From Sindora glabra (lineage: Eukaryota > Streptophyta > Magnoliopsida > Fabales > Fabaceae), in the NCBI GenBank assembly GCA_020226215.1, contig CM035230.1, forward strand, positions 17,837,883 through 17,901,882: DNA of 64,000 bases. The letters are read 5' to 3'. The notes below the pieces were generated by a model. That model searched no databases. It had not been told where the DNA came from and worked only from the letters and a program-made list of their open reading frames with translations. The position numbers and the translations under genes were made by a program. Of the stretch, positions 36,470 to 48,046 are shown one piece after another (position 1 is the stretch's first letter; each line of letters opens with the position of its first letter).

Positions 36470-39354
36470 TGTCACAACCCAATTTTAGCTATTGTGATCA
36501 GCGTAAAGAAATCTAACTAGTATCCAACCAATCAACCATCTTTACAAACCTGTAGGAAACTATATCTAACTATTTTATAATAAAAGGGAATATATGATAG
36601 CATCAAATAATATAAGTAAAGCAAGTTGCATTGCACGTGTAATGAAAAATTTAATACATGATATTAATATACAGTACCATAACAAAATTATTTATCACAT
36701 ACATAGATTTTAATTGTATAAATGATAACTCAAATATATTAATCTTTTGTTACACTATGTCCCATAGAGATCAAAAAATTCTATGTAGTATATCAGTCCC
36801 CCGCTGGAGCTTCTTGTTCTCTATCTGTAAAACAAAACAATACTGAAAAGGAGTAAGTATATAAAATACTCAATGAGTAGTTACGCAATCTTTACTTCCC
36901 ATAGTTTTTCATTATCAATTTTCTTTGATATGAATTTAGGAAGACTAGATAAATTTCTATATACTTAGTTTTATTCACATCTAACAACTACCATCTATCT
37001 TATGCATTATGTATTAGTATTACATTAATAGATATGGCTAGTATGGTATACAAGTTTTCTTTTTATTTCTTCAAGTCATCCTTATCTCACTCACTTTTAA
37101 CTTTTTCCCTCCACTTCTTGCCATCCTTCTCCTTCCTTTAGAAGGATGTTGCAAGCCATTTGGACAAATTCTTCCTCCTACATATCATATTCATAATAAC
37201 ATATGAGCCATGAAAAGCTTAAATGGAGTAATGATGTTATTTTAGTAACATATCATGTAATCCATTTGGTAAGGATAATATCAACTAACTATAAGTGTTT
37301 TATCAAGTTTTGATCTTTAATTCTCCTCAAGGATATTCATTTTGTACATTTAATATGCTAATTCTATAAACCCTCATATATTCTCAATAAAATATATGTT
37401 ACTCCTAATATCCTAAATGATTAAATTAAGCTTTAAGTTTACAGAAAAACCCTACTGATTTTTCCTAGAAAATTCATGGAACTTCACCCTTTCCAAATTA
37501 GTTCCAGAGTTGGTAACAGTAGAGGTCTGAAATTGTAGGAATTTATTCACCAAGCAAATGAACTTCAATTATCATGAAAATTGATTATGTTTTAAATAAC
37601 ATATGGAAGAGTATCCAAGAATTTTTGTGAAATTTTTACTCATCATTTAATATCCCAATTAATTCAAGAACAAAAGTGAAATCATTCACGTTCTATTTCT
37701 GGGCAAGCTGCACCTTTGTGTAGAAATGTCCCTTGTTCATATTTCTAAATTTTTTTAAAAATTCCTAATAAATTATATATCTATACTTGTATCATAAGAG
37801 ACTATAAAATGGGTGGTTTAAAATTTTTAAGAGGTTTTGGCATGTCCTTAAAATTTGTGGTTTATTTCTAGATTTTTAGGAATTCCAAAAGTAAAATCAG
37901 TAAGGCAATTTCTAAGCTCTTTGTATTTCTTCTTCACTTAAGGCTTAACAATTAGTAATATAATCATCAATTTATACTAATATTGTTCTAATATCTTCAA
38001 ATACAACTTAAGGAAATAAGTTTTCAGTACCATGCCTTTATTGCATGGCCACACACTTAATTTCATGAAACACAAATCTAGAAAATAATATTAGCAATTT
38101 TTGTAATCAAAATTCAATGGGAAATTAAGTGAGTTGCCCCACACCTCTAAACTTGTATATTTCAAAGCTTTAAGTTGCTTCCTAAATGAGAGGATTTCTA
38201 ATTTGAAGAAAAAAATGATGACACCTCCAAGTTTTGATGATTTCTCCTTAGAAATTCAAGCATGCAAATGGAAAAACTTGAAATTTTGCATTTGATTTGT
38301 CTTGTTTATGTTGAGAGCTTGAAGACATCTCCTATGGCAGCTGCAAATTTCGTGCAAATGAGGAGAGGAAAAGCTAAATGGAGTTCTCTTAAGTTTTCTA
38401 AGGTTTACTACAAAATACAAGAAAATAGGCCCTCTTACAATTTAATTCAAAATATCCATGAATTTTTTTTCTTTGCTATTTTGCAATAGCAAAGTCAACA
38501 ATTATGGGCTCTCCTCAGTCCAATTTTGTCCAATTTTAATAGAAAAAGAATGGGCCAAATTCAAGTTTTTTGGAAAAACATAATTTACCCTAAAACTTTT
38601 TAAAATTCTACTTTTACCCAAAATTTTTTAACTGATTTTCAATTTAGTCCTTGGGTTTAATTTAGGCTTATTAGAGACACATTTGAGCCTTAATAAATGA
38701 GTGTTAATTGGTCCAAAAAGTATGTTAAGAAACCAAACTAAATTATTACAATTTTGGCTAATTTTTCAAATTTCAACTTACTTAAGCCCCCAAAATCGAG
38801 TTAGGCTCTATCAAAATTCCTCTAATCTTTTAGGCATATTTCTAATAATATTTTAACTCAAAATTTATATCTATTAGTATCTCAAAGGGTTTGGAAAATT
38901 TTCAAGGCCACTGAAACCCAATTTGCCCTTTTTCAGCTTACCCAATTAACTATGTATAATAATTAGGATTTTTATATTCTAAAATTTTTTAAAAATATTT
39001 TTACTTTCTTCTTGATATTCTTCATGAATTCTTTAATCCTTATCAGGTGAGATTAACCTTTTCCAAAAAATTTTATTGATATAAACATCCTATCTCTCTT
39101 TTTATTTTTACCTGATTTCCCTCGGGTAGTTTACCAAGGAAATTCCTTTCTTTCGGATGGCCCTTTTGTACTTTCATCAGTAGTTTAGGTCATCATTTAA
39201 ATTTTCTTAATTGAATTGGATATTTTGGAAAAGTTTTCTAGGAGATTATCCATCTCTAAAATTTTTGTAAGCTAAGCATGCTTAACTGGGAAGTGTTAAT
39301 TTACTTTGATACTTTAGGAGTAGTCTTTGGGAAATGTCTCCTAGGAATATTACA
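36470..39354. mobile_element. 2.9-kb insertion in gag of element A, probable large solo LTR
   Basis: It begins TGTCACAACCC and ends GGAATATTACA, so it has TG...CA edges with short inverted ends (TGT/ACA). The 5-bp word TTAAA is present on both sides (36465-36469 and 39355-39359), and removing the insert rejoins gag coding sense. There is no primer-binding site, polypurine tract or protein domain inside, which fits a solo LTR left by recombination, possibly of a gypsy element with long LTRs. The frame at 38262-38489 inside has no recognisable family. Confidence 0.72.
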
Positions 39355-40010
39355 TTAAACCAACAAAGACTAGAGAACAAGTTCGATGAATCAACCTTCC
39401 TTGTTAGACAAATGGCTATAAGACAATAGCAACTTCCTCCTATTACTTTTACTAGAGTTTATAGCATCTACTTTTGCCCAAGTCATCTAATACATTGTTA
39501 TCCTACACTGCAAGATGATGAGTCTCCTCTTCCTCCAACATATATAGTAGTTATTTATCCTACTAAGCCTTAATTTCAACAATAAAATCAATAATAGTTC
39601 CAACAACTAAATCAATTCCAACAACAAGCAAACTAGTACCACCAATAACAAGTTTCTTACTTTAGTTAGAAAAATAACTAGAATTTTTTAAATGGAAACA
39701 ACTCAGGCCAAAATTAGTATCCCTCACCTCCTTCTGCATACATCACATTGCAACATAATCTTATCAATCAACCAAATTCAATTGGAGCCTTTTCTCAATC
39801 ATCATTTTAAGATTTAGTTAAGTAAATGGTAGCAAACAACCTACAATTCCAATAGAGAATAGAGGCCACAATCACCAATCCACAAACTCAAATTGGCCAA
39901 TTAATTTTCACCATTAGTAAGCTTAAAGCAAAAGGTTCTAGTTAACCCTTTTCAAGTAATACTAGAAATAAGGAAGTGGTGAATACTATTAAGCTAAGAT
40001 GTGGCAAGTA
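39355..40010 (+). pseudogene. Element A gag pseudogene, 3' part
   Basis: After the insertion, gag resumes with NQQRLENKFDESTFLVRQMA (from about 39359), then Gln-rich remnants of the nucleocapsid region and a segment near 39880-39960 matching the end of gag before protease. Frames are broken. Confidence 0.68.
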
Positions 40011-40389
40011 AATTGATGAGCCTACATAATTAGAATCAACTAAATAATGAGCAATCAACCAAAAACCAAAAATAAACTAAAATATAAAATCTAGAAACAA
40101 CCAAAAAAAGAAATCAAGCATGGTGATAGGGTGGTAAATTCTTTCCCTAAAATCCCACCTTCCACTAATTTTCCTAATCCCTTCCCTTTTCCAAGAAGAG
40201 TTTTTTCTTCAAAGAAAATTAAGGAAGAGAAAGCGATTTTTTACTCCCCTAACAAAGTAAAAGTTGACATACTTTTGTTGAATTTAATAAAATAAATTTC
40301 AAGGTATACTAACTTTCTAAAAAATTTATGCAATAATAAAAGAAAACTAAGCAATGATGAAAAAGTTAGTATAGGGGCAAATGTATTTG

Positions 40390-40860
40390 CAATTATTCAA
40401 AGAAAATTACCAATAAAATATAAAGATTTAAGTACATTTACTATTCCATACATCATAGGCAAAACCAAAATTAAGCATGCCATGTTATACTTTGGAGCAT
40501 TAATTAATGTCATGCCTCTTTCTATTTTTAATAGTTTAAATTTTAGATCTTTAAAAGAAACAAGGGTGGTTGTTTAATTAGCTAATAAATCTAACATTTA
40601 TCCCTTAGGTGTTGTTAAAGATATTCTAGTGTAGGTTTATAGCCTTATTTTTTAGCATTTTATATATTTTAAAGATGAAAAATGAAAATTCCAATATTCT
40701 TTTACTAATCATTCTTAGCTAGCTTTTTCTCAAGATAGAAAAAGCATAATTAATGTTTAAGATGGAACATTAACCATAGAGTTTAATGATGTCACAGTTA
40801 AATTTGATATTTTTAAGGATATGCAAGATAATTCTATATCCTTTTTTTAAACTTTAAAGC
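40390..40860 (+). pseudogene. Element A aspartic protease pseudogene
   Basis: Translation shows GALINVMPLSIFNSLNF, the region following the D-L-G-A-S catalytic motif of Athila-type proteases; the catalytic aspartate position here reads LYFGA, so it is lost. PLGVVKDIL and DGTLTIEFNDVTVKFDIF follow, as in the intact family. Stops are present. Confidence 0.75.
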
Positions 40861-40865
40861 CCTTA

Positions 40866-41207
40866 TTGCATGATATTCCTCCTTCTAATCCTTCTCATGT
40901 TGGTGTTTTTTATTCTACATTTTTTGGTTTTCATTCTGCTATTGTTGATTCTATTATTTTTATTGTTATTTCTATTATTTTTTATTTTCATATTTCTATT
41001 TCTAATTTTACTATTTCTGCATGTGTTAATTCTAAATTACATATTAATATTGTCCATGATGACATACATACTAAGTTCCTTAAAATTTCTAAATTTATGC
41101 ATTGTGTTGCTAGCCATGAATGTCCTTGCAGAGAAAGTGCTACTCCATGTGATATTTGCAGTAAAATTTCTGCATTTTTAGATGATGAAAATAGCAATGT
41201 TATTTGA
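40866..41207 (+). CDS. Element A unrecognised Cys-containing frame after protease
   Basis: This 113-codon open frame continues the protease reading frame (a stop separates them at about 40849) and starts MHDIPPSNPSHVGVF. Residues about 25-50 are Ile/Phe-rich and hydrophobic, possibly a membrane segment or just a T-rich artefact. Near the C-terminus are five cysteines in HCVASHECPCRESATPCDIC. It sits where polymerase should begin, but I recognise neither reverse transcriptase nor integrase. It could be a relic of an accessory gene. Whether it is translated is unknown. Confidence 0.35.
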   Translation: MHDIPPSNPSHVGVFYSTFFGFHSAIVDSIIFIVISIIFYFHISISNFTISACVNSKLHINIVHDDIHTKFLKISKFMHCVASHECPCRESATPCDICSKISAFLDDENSNVI

Positions 41208-43021
41208 AAAATTACTAAAAAATGATGATAAGGACATTCCACCTTTTGAGGGAAAAAAGTGCTTTCATATTGACCATTCTAACTATTTTATTGATCATGT
41301 TGAATTTGTTAATTAGGAGGATTTTAAACATTCAAGAAAAAATAATTTAAGAATAGCACATGAAAAAATTATGGTGGATAGTTCAAATTTTCAAAGCATG
41401 TCTTTCATGGATAATTTTAAGGTTGGCCATATGGAAATAATAAAGGTAGCCAATCCTTATATAGATCTTGGTTGAAGTAATTAAAGCCATGTTTAGCTAA
41501 AAATATTAAAAAAAGGTGTTTCTTAGGAGGCAACCCAAGCTATTGGAGATTTGCTTCCTCTTATCCTTTTCTTTTATTTACACATCCTTTATCTTTCTTG
41601 ATAATGTTGTTAATGATATTAATATGTTTTACATTGAGGACAATATAAAGTTTAAGTGTAGGGAAGATTTTTGGGATTTATTTTATGCTTTATGTCTTTA
41701 TTTTATACTTTTTAATACTTTAAAAAATAAAAATTAAAAAGAAGTATTTTTTTCACTTGTTTTTAAGTTTTTTGAGTCATTTTAGTTGCTTTCCATTAAT
41801 GAAGATTTTGCATTTTCATGAGTAGGATTCAATTTAAGTTAGATAAAATTCATAACATAATTGAATGAATGATTTTGCTTCTTGAAATTAATTGATGTAG
41901 TGATGGATTTTGAATTAGGAGATTGAACTTAATAGTATAACTTATCTTGTGAGATTTTGAACCTTATGTTAAAAATTCATGCTATTCTCTTTCCTATTTG
42001 TGTGATATTTTTCCATAATTTATTTCTCTAGAACTTGCTTTGATTTTTTTTGAAATTATATTTTGCACATGCGTGCATAGAAAATAATAAAAAACATTCT
42101 TTCTTTGTTTAAGTTAGAGCTATAACAACCTTTAAGTTTTTATCATTTTTGGGCCCCTTAAGCTTTTATTACCTTTTCTTTATTGATTAACCCTTGAGTA
42201 TATTTTTTCAATGAAAAAGAAATATCTTTACCTAACCTTAGGAATTAGTAGAATATTTAAATTTTTATGAGATAGGCTTTTAAATAAATATGTGAAATGT
42301 GTGAGTTTATGTATTGTAAAAAGTTATTAAAAGTTAGTTAGAAAAAAAGAGAATAAAAAAAGCAAAAAAATTTAAAAAAAAAAAGAGAAAGAAAAGTAAA
42401 AAAAAGAGAGAATAAGATAAAAAAAATTGGATTAAAAAAAGAAAGAAAGAAAAGAAAAGAAAAGAGGAAAACAAAGAAGTTCAGGAATGTTTGAATTTAA
42501 ATTTGGATTATTATATTGAGTTATAATTGTTTATAATTAGCCTATATGCTCTTGATTTAAGTGTTTTATTAATTTCTTTAATTTCTAACCTTTTATATCC
42601 TTATTTTTCCTTTCCTTTTTCCTTAGCCTCATTGCAACCTAAAATAAAATCTTTTTAATTTGTGTTGTGCATGTAATTTGAGCAGTGGAGATTAGATAAT
42701 TAGTAAGTTTATGGTAGAGCAATTTCATGGAATAAACTTAAGTGAAACACTTAACTTAAATACTTAAGAGTTGGAGAAAGTGAATCTTATAAGAATCTAT
42801 CGTATTAATCTACTCTTTTTAAATGAAGTTGCTATATTAATTATTTTCAAGTTTGTCAAGATTTTTCTCCATTATGTTTATGTTTCTTGCTAGCTTTTAT
42901 TTGTCTTTTGCTTGTAAATTTGTGATTTTGAAGCTTTTGAAAAGTAAAATTTTTTATTTCTTAGTTTTGAATAAAGTTGTATATTGCTAGAGGATGTGCA
43001 AGAGTTACGTGTAGGGGAATT
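41208..43021 (+). other. Element A 3' noncoding region
   Basis: It shares ordered landmarks with element B: CTTAGGAGGCAACCCAAG (41522-41540 here, about 50738 in B), ACATTGAGGACAAT then AAGTGTAGGG (here) or AAGTGTGGGG (B), a GTGAGATTTTGA block, a long A/G-rich tract (42340-42475) and the pre-LTR purine-rich word GTGTAGGGGAATT. These are noncoding landmarks of the family and show A and B are relatives. Confidence 0.7.
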
Positions 43022-43444
43022 TAATGAAAAAAATATTTATAATATTATTTCCTCCTATTTTATATCTCTTAATAAGTTACACATGCTTAATTTCATAAGA
43101 TTGGCCTTGTTTTATAATTTAGGTTAGTTTTATAATATTTTTAATTTATTCGGTTAATACTAGATTTTACACTATTTCTATTTTTCAACTATATCTTAGG
43201 CTTTGGATGTCAGATCAAGGTGACTTGTATACTATTGGAAAGCTTAAAGAAAGATCTATAACTTTAGCATTTTAGCCAAAGCCCAATTTAAACTTTTTCA
43301 AGCCTTTATTTAGTCGAGAAGTTAAAGCTTTGTCTCTGTTTTAGCTAAGCTAACTTCAATTTTTAGGTCATATCTAGAACTTCTGAGGTCCAATCAATGT
43401 GAAACTAGTGCCCAAATGTCCATAAGACTAAACTTTACAATTTG
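43022..43444 (+). repeat. Element A 3' LTR, first segment
   Basis: It begins TAATGAAAAAAATATT, aligned with the 5' LTR start TGATGAG, and follows the purine-rich word GTGTAGGGGAATT. It is cut at 43445 by the solo LTR. Confidence 0.8.
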
Positions 43445-45158
43445 TGTTAGTATGTGTATCCTAGGAGCTAATCATAAGATGATAGTAATAATGTATAATG
43501 TATTATATTTTATTTTAGGAAATGTAATTATTATATTTTATTTCATTTTAATATTTGTGCAATTTATAACTTAATATAATAATTATCTTTGGAATAGTTT
43601 TATTATTTGTGAAATATTCTTAATCAAGTATTATTGTGAAAGGAATAACAATAGTATATCGAGACTAATATATATCATGATTGATGATTGTAAATCATAG
43701 ATATGTGATATCATATCAATACTTAGGTACATTGTTCATGAATAGATGTACTAGACTAACCTGCTATGAGAATACTACATGGATTATCATGTGTCATTAA
43801 CTATTTTTATGCGACCATATTGCACATAATCCTTTGACCTAAAGTCACTATGGTTCCTTACATAAGGAGTCATACACTTTGATGCCATCCTATATCACCT
43901 TTAACTGAGATATCATATAGGGCATTAATTAGGTATGTCACTAATCATGGAGAAAGGTGTGAGTGATGTAGATGACTTAAAGTCACTACAATTCCTTGCA
44001 TAAGGAGTCACACACTTTAATACTTTCCTATGTCACCTTTAACCGAAATGTCATGTAGGACATCAATTAAGTGTGTCATAAATCATATAGAGAGATGTGA
44101 GTGATGTAGATGGGATTTTATTCCTTATATATAGAAAAAGTGATATCCTTAGGCCCATTGATTGAGTGAGACTAAAAAATACATGACCGTACTCAAATGG
44201 ATCAATATATAATATTAATCATTTGTTTAAGTTAGTCTATTCGATATCAAGAAATGTGGATTGAACATTGATGAGGATGACACATTTCATGCCTCTAGTT
44301 CGATTTGGATATTATTACAAAAAGGACTATGTTGTAACGTGTTCACACACATTAGGTGGATGTTGAATCACAAATATTCTTACTACTTGGGTGATAGTGA
44401 TGTATTGTTAAATACTGCTCACCATATATGGTCCACTAATGGGTAATTACTATTATAGTAAGAATCTACAAGGTCACACAAAAGAAGTAAGAATGAGATA
44501 GTAATTAATTAAGTTTTAGTTAGACTAAAATCCTATTAAGTAGGCTTGTTATTTAGTGCATATATATGTTCTTCACATAATATATAGTATATTATGTGGC
44601 ATTATCTGACATTAAAGTAATATTAGATAATTATGCCATTTGATATTAAATAATTATATTATGGGATAATATTATTATCTAATAATATTTAGTTATTAAT
44701 ATTAATATAATATTAGATAATTAATTAATAAGACTTATCTCTCCTCACTTTACTTTCAACATGATAAGGATAAGGTATTAGTAGTTAAATGAAATTAATA
44801 GAGTACAAGTAGTTTTCTAATGAGACTAGGAAAGTAGTGTACCTTAGTTTTATAAAAAGGGCATAAAGGCAACACTTTATAGGGGAAATAAAATTACCAC
44901 TAGAAAAACCACACCAAAACCCTATTTCATTGTGAGAGAAGTGCTTCCTCGCAAATTCACAGAGGTAGAGAAGTCATCATTCTCTCTGTATGGATATCGT
45001 ATAGGTATCATTGCTTGACTGTACTTATGATTCATACTTTAAGAGGTAGTCCTTGTAGGCAATTCTTGATCTATGTCCCTGTGAATTGATTTTGAAAAGG
45101 TTTCATAATTTTTTTTGAAAACTCGTTGTACTTCAAGAGTATATGTGAAACACCAACA
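43445..45158 (+). mobile_element. Solo LTR inserted in element A 3' LTR
   Basis: It begins TGTTAGTATGTG and ends ACACCAACA, so its ends are TGTT...AACA. Flanks are ATTTG (43440-43444) and CTTTG (45159-45163), a 5-bp duplication with one mutation; removing the insert restores alignment with the 5' LTR. It holds a TATA-like TTTATAAAAAGGGC near 44858 and a tandem 138-bp duplication. There is no internal domain, so it is a solo LTR of another retrotransposon family. Confidence 0.78.
43836..44111. repeat. 138-bp tandem duplication in the solo LTR
   Basis: Two units start GACCTAAAGTCACTATGG (43836) and GACTTAAAGTCACTACAA (43974) and share AAGGAGTCA-ACACTTT, TATGTCACCTTTAAC and GTGTGAGTGATGTAGATG-type words. 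They have diverged by scattered substitutions. Confidence 0.85.
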
Positions 45159-46247
45159 CTTTGTGTTTTATGGATTATCTAAATTACATTATTTTAGTGG
45201 TCTTATACTAGTTAAAAGTCAGACCTATAGAAGTTTACTATAGTAATTGTTAGAGTTAATTGCCTTGTTAAAAATAGGTTTGGACGTCTAAAAACTAAGA
45301 AAGCCCTATTCTTGTAATAAAAAAGACATACAATCCAAGTCTAATAGGGTTTTAAGTTAATTAGGTTAAATAAAAGGAAAGAACTCAATAAACTTTATAA
45401 ACTTTTGCACATTCAATGGAAGGCTAATTTTTGAAGTTGATTCAAGGAGTTTGAGGCTCTCTTCTACTAGATTATAAGATTATGATTTGTAATATTGACT
45501 TTCTTTAATTAATTTTCCTCTTTTCCTAATTACTTGTACTGATTTCTTGAAATTACTTGTATTGGATGTTGATTTGGTATAATTGATATTCATCCTTGTG
45601 ATTTTTTATACTTTGCTATTTTTATGTTGAATTGTGGTTAGTAAATCATGATTTTACACATATGGGTAGAGGGTTGAGGGATTAATTTGGAGGTTTCCAA
45701 TTTAATTTCTTGAATTAACCGAATTCTATCATTAAATCAATTTCGATTTAGCTTAGGAATTATAATGGTTGCTTAATTAGGCTAATCTTAATTAATCATA
45801 TCCTAGATAGTAATCTAGCATAGGATTCTTGAATTATTGCAAGAGTTCTAGATAATTTAAAGTTGAAAGATTAATTGGAAAAGTTAAATCCTAATTAATC
45901 CATAATTAATCCAAAATAAAGCTTTCAATTCCTTGAATTGACTATTTTATTGCATTGTCCTTCCTTTTGTTTATTTTGTGTTTTTATTTCATTTAATATG
46001 TTTAATTCAATTTAAAATCACAAAACCTCCTAGTTTTGTGTTCTACATAATTCTACATACAACATATAATATTTTGCATTCATACAATATATTCAGCTAG
46101 CATATTGCATTCACTTTGTTTACACTTGTTGCATTTTGTTTCATCTTTATTTTTGCATTTTGTAGATGCATTCTATTTCTAATTTTTGTAGTAAAAGATA
46201 ATATTAAGAGATTGCTAGGAGTATGACCTAGTTCGTACCACTATATC
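45159..46247 (+). repeat. Element A 3' LTR, second segment
   Basis: It resumes with TTTGTGTTTTATGGATTATC and aligns with 33815 onward in the 5' LTR, down to ACCACTATATC where element B inserted. The last 5 bp, ATATC, form B's target duplication. Confidence 0.82.
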
Positions 46248-47810
46248 TGATACGTAAAATATTTACATATTTATTTTCCATTGTATGATGCATTTTTGGA
46301 TGTTATCTTGTTTAATTTAATAAATTTAGTTGCATTTTGTGAATGGGTCTTGAATTTGAAATGAAATCAAATCTTTTAGATAATGCTATATTTTGACCCT
46401 ATTTCAGGTTTTAGGCTATATCTGAAGTTCTAGATGTTGGATTGGGTTGTTCTTTATATGGTTACAAATCTAAGAAAAAGCCCTACAATTTCATGTTTAA
46501 AGAAAAGCCCAGTTTGGAATCTAAGGATCTCAAATTCTGCTTGGAAGATGAAATAGTGGTTTTGGCAAAATCTGACCTTTGGTTACTAATCTAATCATAA
46601 CTTGAGATAGAAATGTCAAAATTATGAGTTCTTTGCGGAATTTGAAAGTTAAGATCCGGCTCTACAACTCCTATGTTGACAGGAAGATGTAAATCTGCCA
46701 TTCTAGTGGTGAAAAATTACCAACAAGTCAGAATAATTGTTGCTGCAAAAATCAAAAAGGGTAGTTAAAGACCATGAATGGTAGCTAAAGAATGTGATTG
46801 GTAGCTATTGGTTAAGATTTATGACTTGCAGCTGATTCATTCACCTATAAATAGGTAGAAGTAGAGATCATTTGCAGAAATCATTGATTCATGCATCTTA
46901 GATAGTAGTTTAGTTCATGCATTCTTAGTTCTTGTATGCCTCCTACATGGAAGGCTAGGTTTTCCTCCTATATGGAAGGTTTTACCTCCTACATGGATGG
47001 ATAGTATTTCTATTTTCATGCATTTGTAATTATAATCTTATGTTTGTATCATGAATGTGATGATGTTTCTATTTTATTTTGATTTTTTTTAATTTCATTA
47101 TGTTCTAATTTTTCATTTTCCTAGGGTGATGACGTAACTTGATAATAACGGATTGAATTCTAATCTATTGAAACTAATTTCGATTTTCTTTCCTAGATTG
47201 AGTTTTAATTATTTCTCTTAATGCTTTCAATTGATTGGCCACCTTTTGAATGAACTCAATATGTATGTTGAGACCGGAAGGAGATACATGTGTATGGAAC
47301 CTATAATTAAAACTGTAAATTGCATATGAAATAGGAATATATTCATATGGTTTATGTAGTCTTAATGAGTTCCATAAATCCTAATGCATGATTAGTTGTT
47401 TTAATTCACATAGGAATATAGTGAATTAGCAATTAATTATAGAATTACTTGACCTTGGAAGAGGCTAGTAATTAATTTAGGGAAACTCGACTATCAATTA
47501 AGGGAGTTAAAATTGGATTAGTGTAGATAGATGATTCAATCTGAAATTGTTAAGTGAAGTCTGATCCCTAGGTCTTTTATTCATATTTATCTGTACTCCA
47601 ATTGCATTCATTTTTATTTTAAATATTTGTGCATCAATCTTTATTTACTCACTTCATTTCCAACTAATCGATTTGCCAAATAGTATTAGGGTTATTAATT
47701 TTAGTACTTAGTGAAACAATCCTCGTGGGAACAATACTTTCTCATCACTTTATTACTTGTTTACGATAGTGTGCACTTGCGCTAATTGATAAACCATTTT
47801 ACACGTAACA
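46248..47810 (+). repeat. Element B 5' LTR
   Basis: It begins TGATACGTAAAATATTTAC and ends TTTTACACGTAACA. It contains a TATA box (46856-46863) and a short array of CTCCTACATGGAAGG words (about 46939-47000). It pairs with 53816-55381 along its full length. Confidence 0.93.
46856..46863 (+). promoter_or_regulatory. TATA box in element B 5' LTR
   Basis: TATAAATA in CACCTATAAATAGGTAG, with the same word at 54415-54422 in the 3' LTR. It would start transcription of the element about 30 bp downstream. Confidence 0.6.
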
Positions 47811-47816
47811 AGTTTT

Positions 47817-47834
47817 TGGTGCCGTTGCCGGGGA
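47817..47834 (+). other. Element B primer-binding site (tRNA-Asp)
   Basis: TGGTGCCGTTGCCGGGGA matches the tRNA-Asp 3'-end complement except for one T in place of C, six bases after the LTR. Use of tRNA-Asp is typical of Athila-type elements. Confidence 0.88.
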
Positions 47835-48046
47835 TTGTTATCATTAATATCAATACTAAGTAATCTTAATCCTAATTTGATTTTTATTTTACATTTTTTT
47901 CTTCGGTGTTTCTTTTTTCAGGTTTGTCCTAGTGTATAACCAGATCGAAAGTTGTTGAGCCGCTGCTATTTGATTTTGAGATCGAGAAAACTTGTTGAAG
48001 GAATCGAAAGATACAAAAGCAGATAACTGTAGATCAAGGTGAAGCA

